A DNA stretch of 64,000 bases from Sphingomonas sp. Leaf242 (GCF_001422045.1 NZ_LMLW01000009.1:248001-312000); one strand, 5' to 3'; counted from the stretch's first letter, positions 52,729 to 62,229 are shown. Notes: generated by a model not told the origin, from the letters alone. Program-made: numbers and translations.

Positions 52729-54285
52729 ATGACGCGTAAGAAAACCACACTCGTACCGATCCTCGGCGACCAGCTTACGATCGACCTCGCCTCGCTGCGG
52801 GACTGTGATCCCGAAACCACGATCGTGCTGATGATGGAGGTCGACGAGGAGACGACCTACGTTCGTCACCACAAGCGCAAGATCGCGTATATCCTGTCGG
52901 CGATGCGGCACCATGCCGAGGCGCTGCGCGAGGCCGGGTGGACCGTCGAATACACACAGCTCGACGACCCCGACAATGCGGGCAGCTTCACCGGCGAGAT
53001 CGCGCGCGCGGTCGAGCGGCATGACTCTGAACGGATCGTCGTTACCGAGGGCGGCGAGTGGCGCGTGATGGCGATGCTCGAAAGTTGGGAGACGCTGTTC
53101 GGCATCCCGGTCGAGATCCGCAGCGACGATCGGTTCCTTGCCAGCCATGCCGACTTCGAGACCTGGGCCGCCGAGCGGAAAACGCTGACGATGGAGTGGT
53201 TCTATCGCCAGATGCGGACGCGCACCGGGCTGTTGATGACCGCCGGCAAGCCCGAGGGCCATCGCTGGAACTTCGACAAGGAGAACCGCAAACCGGCGAA
53301 GAACGACCTGCTGATGCCGCGCCCGCTGGTGTTCGCGCCGGATGCGATCACGCGCGACGTGCTGGCGCTGGTGGCGGAGCGGTTCGCCGATCATCCGGGA
53401 AGCCTCGACGGATTCGAGTACGCTGTGACCGCGAAGGATGCGGAGCGACAGGCAGCGAACTTCTTCCGCCACGCGCTCGCGCAGTTCGGTGACTACGAGG
53501 ATGCGATGCTCACCGGCGAGCGGCATCTGTGGCACTCGATCCTGTCGCCGTACATCAATTCGGGGCTGCTCGATCCGCTCGACCTGTGCCGTCGCGCGGA
53601 GGCGGAGTATCGCGCCGGTCGCGCACCGCTCAACGCGGTCGAGGGGTATATCCGCCAGATCATCGGCTGGCGCGAATATATGCGCGGGATCTACTGGCGC
53701 GAGGGGCCGGAGTACGTCGAGCGCAACTTCCTCGATCACCACCGCGAACTGCCCGGCTGGTACTGGACCGGCGAGACCGACATGCATTGCCTGCGCGAGG
53801 CGATCGGCCAGACGCTGGAGACCGCGCACGCGCACCATATCCAGCGGCTGATGGTGACGGGCAATTTCGCTCTGCTGATCGGCGCGGACCCGGCCAAGGT
53901 GCACCTCTGGTATCTGGAGGTGTATGTCGATGCGTATGAATGGGTCGAATTGCCCAATACGTTGGGGATGAGCCAGTTCGGCGATGGCGGGCTGCTCGGG
54001 TCGAAACCCTATATCTCGTCGGGCGCGTATATCGACCGGATGTCCGATTATTGCGGGACGTGCCGGTACAACGTGAAGCAGCGGATCGGGCCCGATGCGT
54101 GCCCGTTCAACGCGCTGTACTGGGATTTTCTCGCGCGGCATGAGGACAAGCTGGGGCGCAACAACCGGCTGGCGATGCCCTATCGCAACTGGGCGAAACA
54201 GTCCGAGGCGGACCGCGAGGCGACGCGTGCGCAGGCGGCCGGGTTCCTCGCCTTCCTCGACGCGAGCGGCCCGGCTGGCTACTGA
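52729..54285 (+). CDS. phrB: FeS-containing (6-4) photolyase / cryptochrome (PhrB-like)
   Basis: A 518-residue protein of the FeS-BCP group. The N-terminal part binds the antenna ([16 protein letters not shown]), and the C-terminal helical domain binds FAD ([19 protein letters not shown]; NYxG-type [13 protein letters not shown]). Cluster ligands can be placed at C354, C442, C445 and C458, the exact spacing of PhrB from Agrobacterium (350, 438, 441, 454). Such enzymes use blue light to repair (6-4) photoproducts. The start is 20 bases from the divergent queF. The name follows the Agrobacterium protein. Confidence 0.93.
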   Translation: MTRKKTTLVPILGDQLTIDLASLRDCDPETTIVLMMEVDEETTYVRHHKRKIAYILSAMRHHAEALREAGWTVEYTQLDDPDNAGSFTGEIARAVERHDSERIVVTEGGEWRVMAMLESWETLFGIPVEIRSDDRFLASHADFETWAAERKTLTMEWFYRQMRTRTGLLMTAGKPEGHRWNFDKENRKPAKNDLLMPRPLVFAPDAITRDVLALVAERFADHPGSLDGFEYAVTAKDAERQAANFFRHALAQFGDYEDAMLTGERHLWHSILSPYINSGLLDPLDLCRRAEAEYRAGRAPLNAVEGYIRQIIGWREYMRGIYWREGPEYVERNFLDHHRELPGWYWTGETDMHCLREAIGQTLETAHAHHIQRLMVTGNFALLIGADPAKVHLWYLEVYVDAYEWVELPNTLGMSQFGDGGLLGSKPYISSGAYIDRMSDYCGTCRYNVKQRIGPDACPFNALYWDFLARHEDKLGRNNRLAMPYRNWAKQSEADREATRAQAAGFLAFLDASGPAGY

Positions 54286-54309
54286 CCGATCGAGCACAAG
54301 GAGCCGCAT

Positions 54310-55140
54310 ATGGACGCGTTGGTAAGCACCGAATGGCTGGCGAACGAACTGGGCGCGAGTGATCTGCGGATCGTCGACGCGACCTACGCCGAGGGGCGCG
54401 ATGCGGCGGCGGAGTATGAGGCGGCGCACATCCCCGGCGCGGTGTTCATGAACCTCAGCGAGCTACGCGATACCGACAGCGACCTGCCGAATACGCTGCC
54501 CTCGGCGGAGAAGTTCGCGAGCCGGATGCAGACGCTGGGTCTCGGCGATGGCAGCCGGATCGTGCTGTACGACAGCTCCCCCTGGCACACGGCGGCGCGC
54601 GCATGGTGGATGCTGCGGTTGTTCGGCGCGCGCAACGTGGCGATCCTCGATGGCGGGTTCGCCAAGTGGCAGGCCGAGGGGCGCGAGATCGCGACGGGGA
54701 AAGAAACGCCGCGGCATCGTCACTTCACGACCTGGGCGGACCTGAACGGTGTGCGCGATCTCGACCAGATGAAGGCGAACGTCGCCAGCGGCGCGGAACA
54801 GGTGCTCGACGCGCGGTCTGCGACGCGCTTCACCGGTGCGGAGGAAGACCCGCGGCCGGGCACCGCGCCGGGGCATATTCCGGGCTCGAAGAACCTGCCG
54901 CAGGGCGCGGTGTTCAACGCGGACGGCACGTGGAAGACCGGCGACGCGCTCAAGGCCGAGTTCGACAAGGCGGGCATCGACCTGGCGAAGCCGATCGTGA
55001 TGACCTGCGGCTCGGGCATCACCGCGTCGGTGCTCGCGTTCGGCGCGCACCTGCTCGGCAACGACGCGGCGCTGTACGATGGCAGCTGGTCCGAATGGGG
55101 TGGCGATCCCAAGACACCCAAGGCGACGGGAACGGCATGA
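54310..55140 (+). CDS. sseA: 3-mercaptopyruvate sulfurtransferase SseA
   Basis: A 276-residue protein with two rhodanese domains. The inactive N-terminal domain (about 5-120) has AHIPGAVFMNLSELRD and the C-terminal domain holds catalytic C233 in CGSGITAS, the loop signature of mercaptopyruvate rather than thiosulfate sulfurtransferases. It overlaps metC by four bases, so cysteine breakdown and sulfur transfer are made together. It comes 24 bases after the photolyase stop. Confidence 0.92.
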   Translation: MDALVSTEWLANELGASDLRIVDATYAEGRDAAAEYEAAHIPGAVFMNLSELRDTDSDLPNTLPSAEKFASRMQTLGLGDGSRIVLYDSSPWHTAARAWWMLRLFGARNVAILDGGFAKWQAEGREIATGKETPRHRHFTTWADLNGVRDLDQMKANVASGAEQVLDARSATRFTGAEEDPRPGTAPGHIPGSKNLPQGAVFNADGTWKTGDALKAEFDKAGIDLAKPIVMTCGSGITASVLAFGAHLLGNDAALYDGSWSEWGGDPKTPKATGTA

Positions 55141-56333
55141 ACGACACGAACAAGCCGGTCGGCGACGCGACCAAGGTCGTCCTCGCCGGTCGTCGCCCGG
55201 AATGGACTCAAGGTATCGTCAGTCCGCCCGTATGGCGCGCCTCGACAATCCTGTATGACTCGGTCGGCCACCTCCGCGAAAGCGCCACGCGCGATACGCA
55301 TCACCGGCTGTTCTACGGGCGTAAGGGAACGCCGACGCAGTGGAGCCTCGCCGACGCGCTGACCTCGCTCGAGCCCGGTGCGGAGGGGACGTTCCTCTAT
55401 TGCTCGGGCGTCGCGGCGATCGCGGCGGCGTTGCTGTCGGTGCTCTCGCCGGGCGACGAACTGCTGCTGGTCGACAGCGCCTATGACCCGACGCGCGGGA
55501 TGGCAGGCGGGCTGCTCAAGCGGTTCGGGATCACCACGCGCTATTACGACCCTATGATCGGCGCGGGCATTGCCGACCTGATCGGCGAGAACACGCGGGC
55601 GATCTTCATGGAAAGCCCCGGCTCGCTGAGCTTCGAGGTGCAGGACGTCCCCGCGATCGTCGCCGCCGCCAAGGCGCGCGGCGTGACGACGTTGCTCGAC
55701 AACACCTGGGCCACCCCGCTGTTCTTCCCCGCGATCGAGCGCGGCGTCGACCTGACGATCCTCGCCGGCACCAAATATGTCGTTGGCCATTCGGACGTGA
55801 TGCTCGGCTCGGTCACCGCCGGCCCCGGCCATTTCAAGAAACTCCGCGAGACGAGTTTCCAGCTCGGCCAGGTCGCCAGCCCCGACGATTGCTGGCTCGG
55901 CAGTCGCGGCCTGCGGACGATGGCGGTCCGCCTCGCGCAGCACCAGTCGAGCGCGCTGACCATCGCGAACTGGCTCAAATCGCGGCCTGAAGTTGCGCAA
56001 GTTCTCCACCCGGCGCTCCCCGACTGCCCCGGCCACGACCTGTTCGTGCGCGACTTCAAAGGCTCCAGTGGCCTCTTCTCGTTCGTCCTTAACGGCGGCG
56101 ACGAGACGTCCCGCGCCGCGCTGATCGACACCCTGCAACTGTTCGGCATAGGCTATAGCTGGGGCGGCTTCGAAAGCCTCGCCATCCCCGCCGACCCGCA
56201 CCGATACCGCAGCGTTACCAAGCGCGAATCTGCAGGCCCGATGGTCCGCCTCCAGATAGGCCTCGAAGACCCGGCCGACCTGATCGCCGATCTCGAAGCC
56301 GGGCTCGCCGCCTTCTCTGCCGCAAAGGTCTAG
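55137..56333 (+). CDS. metC: Cystathionine beta-lyase MetC
   Basis: A 398-residue PLP enzyme. The cofactor Lys is K213 in GTKYVVGHSDVMLG, preceded by LLDNTWATPLFFPAI, which is typical of Cys/Met metabolism enzymes; LYCSGVAAIAAALLS and the GYSWGGFESL near the end fit MetC. It splits cystathionine to homocysteine, pyruvate and ammonia, giving the methionine precursor. ATG 55137 overlaps the sseA stop (ATGA); the far longer frame starting in sseA is not used. BluB follows 18 bases after the stop. Confidence 0.9.
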   Translation: MNDTNKPVGDATKVVLAGRRPEWTQGIVSPPVWRASTILYDSVGHLRESATRDTHHRLFYGRKGTPTQWSLADALTSLEPGAEGTFLYCSGVAAIAAALLSVLSPGDELLLVDSAYDPTRGMAGGLLKRFGITTRYYDPMIGAGIADLIGENTRAIFMESPGSLSFEVQDVPAIVAAAKARGVTTLLDNTWATPLFFPAIERGVDLTILAGTKYVVGHSDVMLGSVTAGPGHFKKLRETSFQLGQVASPDDCWLGSRGLRTMAVRLAQHQSSALTIANWLKSRPEVAQVLHPALPDCPGHDLFVRDFKGSSGLFSFVLNGGDETSRAALIDTLQLFGIGYSWGGFESLAIPADPHRYRSVTKRESAGPMVRLQIGLEDPADLIADLEAGLAAFSAAKV

Positions 56334-56351
56334 ACGATTTCCGATCGAGAC

Positions 56352-56999
56352 GTGTCCGTGCGGGACGCTGACGCACCCATCTTCGGCCCCGCGTTCCAGG
56401 CCGAGCTGGACACGCTGTTCCGCTGGCGCCGAGACGTCCGGCGGTTTCGGCGCGATGCGTTGCCGGACGGGCTGCTTGACCGGTTGCTAGAGACGGCGAA
56501 CGCCGCCCCATCGGTCGGACTCAGTCAGCCGTGGCGGTTCGTGACGGTCGACGACCCTGCACGCCGCGCGTCGGTCCGCGCCGATTTCGAGGCGTGCAAT
56601 GCAGCTGCGCTGGCGACGCAGGACGAGACGCGGGCGGCGAACTACGCGCGGCTCAAACTCGCCGGGCTCGAACAGGCGCCGTGTCATGTCGCGGTGTTCA
56701 TCGAACCCGACCCAGAGCAGGGCCACGGCCTCGGCCGCCGGACCATGCCCGAAGCTGTCGCGTATTCCGCCGTCATCGCGGTCCACACCCTGTGGCTGGC
56801 AGCACGCGCGCACGGGATCGGCCTTGGCTGGGTCTCGATCCTCGACCCGTCGCGTATCCGCGAGATCCTGGACGTGCCCGAGACGTGGCAACTGGTGGCG
56901 TATCTCTGCATAGGATATCCGGAGATCGACGCGGTCACCCCGGAACTGGAGCGCAACGGCTGGGAAAAACGGCGTTCGATCAGCATAGTGGCGCGCTGA
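56352..56999 (+). CDS. bluB: 5,6-dimethylbenzimidazole synthase BluB
   Basis: A 215-residue nitroreductase-fold protein. RRDVRRFRRDALPDGLLDRLLETANAAPSVGLSQPWRF is the BluB-specific FMN site, and GLGWVSILDPSRI near the C-terminus is also typical. BluB breaks reduced FMN apart with oxygen to release the lower ligand of vitamin B12. GTG 56352 is the start (18 bases after metC). No cobalamin riboswitch or other B12 gene is nearby, so the link to methionine (B12-dependent MetH) is inferred. Confidence 0.9.
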   Translation: MSVRDADAPIFGPAFQAELDTLFRWRRDVRRFRRDALPDGLLDRLLETANAAPSVGLSQPWRFVTVDDPARRASVRADFEACNAAALATQDETRAANYARLKLAGLEQAPCHVAVFIEPDPEQGHGLGRRTMPEAVAYSAVIAVHTLWLAARAHGIGLGWVSILDPSRIREILDVPETWQLVAYLCIGYPEIDAVTPELERNGWEKRRSISIVAR

Positions 57000-57220
57000 G
57001 ACGTACCTGCCGCTGGCGCCGACTATCCGGCGACACTGTGGCGCATGCGCAACATGCGTGCTGTCAAAGCCCGATTGTACGCAAGATTCGCTTGTGCGCT
57101 GCACCATGCGCTGTCATCCCGATGTCATCGTCGGAAAGACCGCGCTGGGGTTCGGCCCCTAAAGATGCGGCGTCCGCGGATGCAGGGCGGACATCGACTT
57201 CCGGTATCGAAAGGGAAACG

Positions 57221-58072
57221 ATGCGCTTCACCACACTTCTTCTCGGCGGCATTGCTTTGGCTGCCGCTACGCCCGCGTTCGCGCAGGACGACACCGCGCC
57301 TCCCAAGGAGGTTACGGTCACGGGCTCGGTCGGTCTCGTCAGCGACTATCGCTTCCGCGGCGTGTCGCAGTCGGATGAGAACCTCGCCGTCCAAGGCGGC
57401 ATCACGATCGCGCACAAGAGCGGCGTCTATATCGGCACCTGGGCGTCGAACCTGTCCGGCTGGGGCACGTTCGGCGGCGCCAACATGGAGCTCGACCTGA
57501 TCGCAGGCTACAAGGTGCCCGTCGGCGGCGGTGCGCTCGACGTCGGCGCGACCTGGTACATGTATCCGGGCGGCTTCGACAACACCGACTTCATAGAGCC
57601 CTATGCCAAGCTGTCGGGCACCGCCGGACCGGTCGCGCTTCTCGCGGGCGTCGCCTATGCGCCCAAGCAGCAGGCACTGGGGCCGTGGTACACCAACGGC
57701 ACGTCGGCCGCAAACGGGGTGTACGACCGCGTCAACGCCAAGGACGACAATCTCTATCTGTGGGGCGACGTCAGCAGCGGGATCCCGACCACCGGCGTGA
57801 CCGTGAAGGCGCATGTCGGCTATTCGCGCGGCAACAAGGGCCTCGGGCCGTTCGCGACCAGCGTGTCGCCGACGGGTGAGTATTGGGACTGGCTGCTCGG
57901 CGCGGATTACGTGATCCCGACGACGCCTCTCACGCTGGGGGTCGCGTATGTCGACACCGATATCTCGAAGCGCGAATCGGCGTATCTCCAGCCGAGCTTC
58001 AGCCGTGGCCAGGATGGCACCGGTTCGATCGCCGGCGGCAAGGTCCTGGTGTCGCTGACCGCGGCGTTCTGA
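57221..58072 (+). CDS. TorF family outer-membrane porin
   Basis: A 283-residue protein with a signal peptide (1-22, ending AFA) followed by amphipathic beta strands: VTVTGSVGLVSDYRFRGVSQSD, IGTWASNLSG, ELDLIAGYKVPVGGGALDVGATWYMYPG, and a final strand VLVSLTAAF ending in Phe. This matches the TorF-type putative porins. The 220-base gap before it holds a GCGCATGCGC palindrome (57041-57050) and small hairpins (GGGGTTCGGCCCC near 57148) but no gene. AAAGGGA supplies the ribosome site. Substrate unknown. Confidence 0.87.
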   Translation: MRFTTLLLGGIALAAATPAFAQDDTAPPKEVTVTGSVGLVSDYRFRGVSQSDENLAVQGGITIAHKSGVYIGTWASNLSGWGTFGGANMELDLIAGYKVPVGGGALDVGATWYMYPGGFDNTDFIEPYAKLSGTAGPVALLAGVAYAPKQQALGPWYTNGTSAANGVYDRVNAKDDNLYLWGDVSSGIPTTGVTVKAHVGYSRGNKGLGPFATSVSPTGEYWDWLLGADYVIPTTPLTLGVAYVDTDISKRESAYLQPSFSRGQDGTGSIAGGKVLVSLTAAF

Positions 58073-58100
58073 TCGCTCTGAGGATAGGTCTCCCCTGAAC

Positions 58101-58159
58101 CTTGTTTCCCCGTGAACGCGGGGACCCAGACTGGGCTCCCGCCTTCGCGGGAGAACAAG
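58101..58159. repeat. Palindromic repeat family C, copy 8
   Basis: CTTGTTTCCCCGTGAACGCGGGG and CTCCCGCCTTCGCGGGAGAACAAG. It lies after the porin gene in the convergent gap with bamF, followed by a family D element. Confidence 0.88.
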
Positions 58160-58187
58160 ACGGGTAGAGGTTCCGCGATACCAAGAC

Positions 58188-58269
58188 CGTCATCCTGGGC
58201 TTGACCCAGGATCCAGAGCCGCAGGCGTTCCGTTCGTGGCTCTGGATCCTGACTTTCGTCAGAATGACG
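58188..58269. repeat. Palindromic repeat family D, copy 2
   Basis: CGTCATCCTGGGCTTGACCCAGG at left and ATCCTGACTTTCGTCAGAATGACG at right share the outer stem of family D, but the left inner arm has been replaced by a different palindrome (CTGGGCTTGACCCAG). The element is thus a chimera of two related arms. Confidence 0.8.
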
Positions 58270-58300
58270 GGAGTGGGCGGTGGACCAAGACCGGCAGACA

Positions 58301-58338
58301 CGAAAAAGGGCGGCCCCGCGAGGAGCCGCCCTTTTTCG
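58301..58338. terminator. Bidirectional Rho-independent terminator between porin and bamF
   Basis: CGAAAAAGGGCGGC (58301-58314) pairs with GCCGCCCTTTTTCG (58325-58338) across a ten-base loop, with T-runs on both strands. It lies 19 bases from the bamF stop on the - strand and can stop both transcripts. Confidence 0.88.
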
Positions 58339-58357
58339 TACGTCGGGAGAACCCCGA

Positions 58358-58786
58358 TCAGTTCGCCTTGGCGCGCGCGTCCTGGCCGTCGCCTTCGGGG
58401 GCGGCGACGATGTCGCGCGTCGTGCTGCCCTTGTCGACGACGGTGGTGTCGGGATCGCCCGCGCTGGAGCGAATGCCGGGATCGTCCGAATCGGCACCGG
58501 CGTCGTTCAGCACGCCGGTTTCCGCGGGGCTGCGCGCGGCGGTGCCGCCGAACAGCGCGTCGAGCGTCTGCGCGTTGGCGGCGGTATCCTGCGGGCGGGC
58601 GGCGCCGGGCTGCGGCGGGACCAGCGCGAAGTCGGGCGGGATGACCAGCGGCGCCTGGCGTGCGACTGCGAACTCGTCGGGACGCGCACGATCGAGGCTC
58701 TTGCTCGTCGCACAGCCGGACAGGAGGACGACGGCGCTCGCCAAGGCGACGACGGGCCCGGCGGCCAGGGGTACGAACTTACGCAT
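58358..58786 (-). CDS. bamF: DUF3035 lipoprotein (BamF-like)
   Basis: From ATG 58786 a 142-residue lipoprotein: signal with lipobox LLSGC (Cys about residue 25), then the short DUF3035 motif RPDEFAVARQAPLVIPPDF and a Pro-rich, disordered tail. In Caulobacter the DUF3035 protein BamF is attached to the outer-membrane BAM complex. It overlaps lspA by eight bases, so the lipoprotein and the signal peptidase that processes it are made together. Confidence 0.85.
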   Translation of the reverse strand: MRKFVPLAAGPVVALASAVVLLSGCATSKSLDRARPDEFAVARQAPLVIPPDFALVPPQPGAARPQDTAANAQTLDALFGGTAARSPAETGVLNDAGADSDDPGIRSSAGDPDTTVVDKGSTTRDIVAAPEGDGQDARAKAN

Positions 58787-59282
58787 GGGAATTCTCCACA
58801 GGGGGCTTCTCGCGCACGAGAAGCGCCCGAACAAGCAGGACGAGCACGCCGACAGTAATCGCTGCATCGGCGACATTGAAGACCAAAAACGGACGCCATT
58901 CGCCGATATGCAGGTCGCAGAAATCGACCACATAACCAAGTCGGATCCGGTCGAGGATATTGCCGATCGCCCCGCCGAGCACGAAGCCCAAGGCGACCTG
59001 GTCGGCCGGGTTCTTCTCGCGCGTCATCCACACCGCGACTCCGACCGCGATCGCCCCGGTCAGCAGCACCAGCGCCCAGCGGGTGAGGTGGCCGTCGGCG
59101 GGGAGCAGCCCGAGCGAGATGCCGATGTTGGGGACGAAGCGCAGGTCGAAGAACGACGTGATCGTCTGCGAATCGCCGAGCGAATCGATCCCGAGCGGCT
59201 TGGTCACCGCCCATTTGCTGAGCTGGTCGGCGAGGAAGAGCGCGATCGCGGCGGCGAACCCGGCCTTGGGCAGGTTACGCAT
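58779..59282 (-). CDS. lspA: Lipoprotein signal peptidase LspA
   Basis: A 167-residue protein with four membrane spans. The catalytic Asp pair is in GNILDRIRLGYVVDF and NVADAAI. LspA removes the signal peptide of lipid-modified prolipoproteins and is the target of globomycin. Start 59282 overlaps the ileS end by eight bases. The ileS-lspA order is conserved in many proteobacteria; here it continues into bamF. Confidence 0.95.
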   Translation of the reverse strand: MRNLPKAGFAAAIALFLADQLSKWAVTKPLGIDSLGDSQTITSFFDLRFVPNIGISLGLLPADGHLTRWALVLLTGAIAVGVAVWMTREKNPADQVALGFVLGGAIGNILDRIRLGYVVDFCDLHIGEWRPFLVFNVADAAITVGVLVLLVRALLVREKPPVENSHA

Positions 59283-62229
59283 CGGCCACCACCTCGTCGC
59301 ATCGGTTGCAGAGCTCGCCATCGACGGTCACCTCGGGGAGGTGACGCCAGCAGCGGCCGCATTTGTGGAGTGTTGTGGGTTCGACATGAATGGCGTGCGA
59401 GATTGCCTTATCGTCATTGGCCATTGGGCCGAGCTTCAAAGCTTTGGCTGTTGAGGTAATCAGGACCTCTTGCCAGTCTATACCAGCAACCCGCTCGAAA
59501 TTACCCGCATCGACCATCAACTGTACGTCGGCTTCGAGGCTCGAACGTATCGTCTTGTCGCGACGTAGCGGTTCGATTTCAGCAGTAACCGCTGACCGGA
59601 GGCTCCGCACCACACTCCAACGTTTCATAAAATGCGGGATGCTCTCATCCAGCGACGGCAGCGACGGCCATTCGAGGTAGTGCACCGAACTGTCCTCGCT
59701 CGGGAAACGCGACTGCCAGACTTCCTCCGCGGTGAAGCAGAGCACCGGCGCGGCATAGCGTACGAGCGCGTGGAACAGCACGTCGAGGACGGTGCGGTAC
59801 GACCGGCGCTTGATGTCGCTCGGCGCGTCGCAATAGAGCGAGTCCTTGCGGATATCGAAGAAGAACGCGGACAGGTCCTCGTTCGCGAAGTCGGTCAGCA
59901 GGCGCGTGTAGCGGTTGAACTCGTACGCTTCCGCCGCTTGGCGCAGTTCGGTGTCGATCATGCCGAGGCGGTGGAGCACGTAGCGTTCCAGCTCGGGCAT
60001 GTCGGACACGGCTACGCGCTCCGACTCGTCGAAGTCTTCGAGCGCGCCGAGCATGTAGCGGAACGTGTTGCGCAGCTTCCGATACGCGTCGGAGGCGGTG
60101 GCGAGCACTTCCTTGCCGATCTTCACGTCGTCGAAATAGTCGGTCGAGGCGACCCACATGCGCAGGATATCCGCACCGGACTCGCCGATGATCTTGAGCG
60201 GATCGACGACGTTGCCGAGCGACTTCGACATCTTGCGGCCTTGGCCGTCGAGCGCGAAGCCGTGCGTCAGGACCGCGTCGTAGGGCGCGCGACCGCGCGT
60301 GCCGCAGCTTTCGAGTAGCGACGACTGGAACCAGCCGCGATGTTGGTCCGAGCCTTCGAGATACAGGTTCGCGCGCGTGCCTTCGCCGTAGCGTGCTTCG
60401 ACCGTGAAGACGTGTGTGCAGCCGGAGTCGAACCAGACGTCGAGGATGTCCTTCACGACCTCATAGTCGGCGAGGTCGTAGTCGGGGCCGAGCAGCGCCT
60501 GGTGACCGTCGGCGTACCACGCGTCCGCGCCGTTCTGGCGGAAGGCTTCGACGATGCGCGCGTTGACGTTCGCGTCGTTGAGGTACTGGCCGGTGGCGCG
60601 GTTGACGAACAGCGCGATCGGGACGCCCCAGGCGCGCTGGCGCGAGATGACCCAGTCGGGGCGGCCCTGCACCATCGACGTGATCCGGTTTTCCGCGCGC
60701 GCGGGGATCCAGGTGGTGGCGGCGATCGCATCGAGCGCGATCTCGCGGAGCGTGGCGCCGTTGCCTGGCTCCCTCTCCCCGTCGGGGACAGGGCTGGGGT
60801 GAGGGGCTGTTCCGGGCGCAGCATTGCTGGGCTGCCCCTCACCCCGACCCTCTACCCGCAGGGGAGAGGGAGCAGAAGAAGCATCCATCGGGATGAACCA
60901 TTGCGGGGTCGCGCGGAAGATCACCTTCGCCTTCGAGCGCCACGAATGCGGGTAGCTGTGCTTGAAGTCATCGCTTGCCGCCAGCAGCGCGCCAGCTTCG
61001 CGCAGGTCGGTGCAGATCGGGCCGTCGGCGCTCACGAACTTCTTGTTGATGACGCTGCCCTGGCCACCGAGCCATGCCCAGTCGGCGCGGTACATCCCGG
61101 CGCCGTCGATCGCGAAGACCGGGTCGATGCCGTATTGCTTGCAGAGTTCGAAATCGTCCTCGCCGTGGTCCGGCGCCATGTGGACGAGCCCGGTACCCGC
61201 GTCGGTCGTGACGAACGCGCCGGGGAGGAACGGCCGCGGCTTCGCGAAGAACCCGCCGAGTGCGTGCATCGGGTGACGGGCGGTCGCGCCTTCGAGTTGC
61301 GAACCCTTGATCGTCCAATGTGGCCCATTGTTGACGTCTTCATTTAGAAGACCGGTGCGCTTCTCAAATTGCGCAACCAGATCCGTAGCGACCAATACCT
61401 GGATCAGGCGATCATCCGATGCCATCCAATATGCGCCATACTCGATCTCAGGCCCATAGCTCAGCGCCTGGTTCACCGGGATCGTCCACGGCGTGGTCGT
61501 CCAGATCACCGCATGCGCGCCGACCAGTTCCGGCGCATTCGGCGCAGAGTCGATCTCGAACGCCACGTCGATCTGCGTGGAGACGATGTCCTCATACTCG
61601 ACCTCGGCCTCGGCGAGTGCGGTCTTCTCGACCGGCGACCACATCACCGGCTTGGCGCCGCGGTACAGCTGGCCGCTCTCCGCGAACTTCAACAACTCGC
61701 CGACGATCGCGGCCTCGGCCTCGTACTTCATCGTCAGATACGGATCGGCCCAGTCGCCCATCACCCCGAGCCGTTCGAACTCGGCCTTCTGCACGGCGAC
61801 CCATTTCTCGGCATAGGCGCGGCATTCGGCGCGGAACTGGTCGACGGGCACGTCGTCCTTGTTGAGCTTCTTCGCGCGATACGCTTCCTCGACCTTCCAC
61901 TCGATCGGCAGGCCGTGGCAGTCCCAGCCGGGGACGTAGGGCGCGTCCTTGCCCATCAGCGACTGCGAGCGGACGATGATGTCCTTCAGGACCTTGTTCA
62001 TCGCATGGCCCATGTGGATGTCGCCGTTCGCATACGGCGGGCCGTCGTGCAGGATGAACCGCTCACGCCCGAGCCGCTGTTCGCGCAACCGATCGTAGAT
62101 GCCGAGCTTGGCCCAGCGCTCCAGAATCGCCGGCTCCTTGGCGGCGAGACCCGCCTTCATCGGGAAGTCGGTCTTCGGCAGGAAGACGGTATCGCGGTAA
62201 TCGCGGGCGGGCGCAGGAGTATCGGTCAT
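59275..62229 (-). CDS. ileS: Isoleucine-tRNA ligase IleS with an in-frame repeat insertion
   Basis: A 984-residue class I synthetase. HMGH (residues 72-75) and KMSKS (about 666-670) form the ATP site, CP1 editing lies between, and the C-terminal Zn finger has CGRCWRHLPEV and CNRC. ATG 62229 is better than the longer start (62265), which is followed by no conserved residues. Between IPMD and LREIALDAI, where normal IleS has a short loop, lies a stretch of about 40 residues (about 450-490; SPLRVEGRGEGQPSN, PHPSPVPDGERE), made by a palindromic element. The rest is fully colinear, so it is probably active. Confidence 0.95.
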   Translation of the reverse strand: MTDTPAPARDYRDTVFLPKTDFPMKAGLAAKEPAILERWAKLGIYDRLREQRLGRERFILHDGPPYANGDIHMGHAMNKVLKDIIVRSQSLMGKDAPYVPGWDCHGLPIEWKVEEAYRAKKLNKDDVPVDQFRAECRAYAEKWVAVQKAEFERLGVMGDWADPYLTMKYEAEAAIVGELLKFAESGQLYRGAKPVMWSPVEKTALAEAEVEYEDIVSTQIDVAFEIDSAPNAPELVGAHAVIWTTTPWTIPVNQALSYGPEIEYGAYWMASDDRLIQVLVATDLVAQFEKRTGLLNEDVNNGPHWTIKGSQLEGATARHPMHALGGFFAKPRPFLPGAFVTTDAGTGLVHMAPDHGEDDFELCKQYGIDPVFAIDGAGMYRADWAWLGGQGSVINKKFVSADGPICTDLREAGALLAASDDFKHSYPHSWRSKAKVIFRATPQWFIPMDASSAPSPLRVEGRGEGQPSNAAPGTAPHPSPVPDGEREPGNGATLREIALDAIAATTWIPARAENRITSMVQGRPDWVISRQRAWGVPIALFVNRATGQYLNDANVNARIVEAFRQNGADAWYADGHQALLGPDYDLADYEVVKDILDVWFDSGCTHVFTVEARYGEGTRANLYLEGSDQHRGWFQSSLLESCGTRGRAPYDAVLTHGFALDGQGRKMSKSLGNVVDPLKIIGESGADILRMWVASTDYFDDVKIGKEVLATASDAYRKLRNTFRYMLGALEDFDESERVAVSDMPELERYVLHRLGMIDTELRQAAEAYEFNRYTRLLTDFANEDLSAFFFDIRKDSLYCDAPSDIKRRSYRTVLDVLFHALVRYAAPVLCFTAEEVWQSRFPSEDSSVHYLEWPSLPSLDESIPHFMKRWSVVRSLRSAVTAEIEPLRRDKTIRSSLEADVQLMVDAGNFERVAGIDWQEVLITSTAKALKLGPMANDDKAISHAIHVEPTTLHKCGRCWRHLPEVTVDGELCNRCDEVVADA
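60768..60873. repeat. Palindromic repeat inside ileS
   Basis: GCTCCCTCTCCCCGTCGGGG at the left and CCGCAGGGGAGAGGGAGC at the right are inverse arms, with a second pair GGGGTGAGGGGC and GCCCCTCACCCC inside. The whole element (about 106 bases) has no stop codon in the ileS frame. A related block occurs between genes at 48168. It resembles in concept the Rickettsia palindromic elements that are translated within proteins. Confidence 0.85.

Noticed and set aside
52705..54429. A 574-codon open frame on the - strand
   Set aside because: It is antisense to the photolyase, whose cluster ligands have exact family spacing.
54720..56201. A 493-codon open frame on the - strand
   Set aside because: It is antisense to sseA and metC; no family is recognised in the product.
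56340..56351. Cobalamin riboswitch before bluB
   Set aside because: Only 18 bases separate metC and bluB, too short for a riboswitch, and none is visible upstream of sseA or metC.
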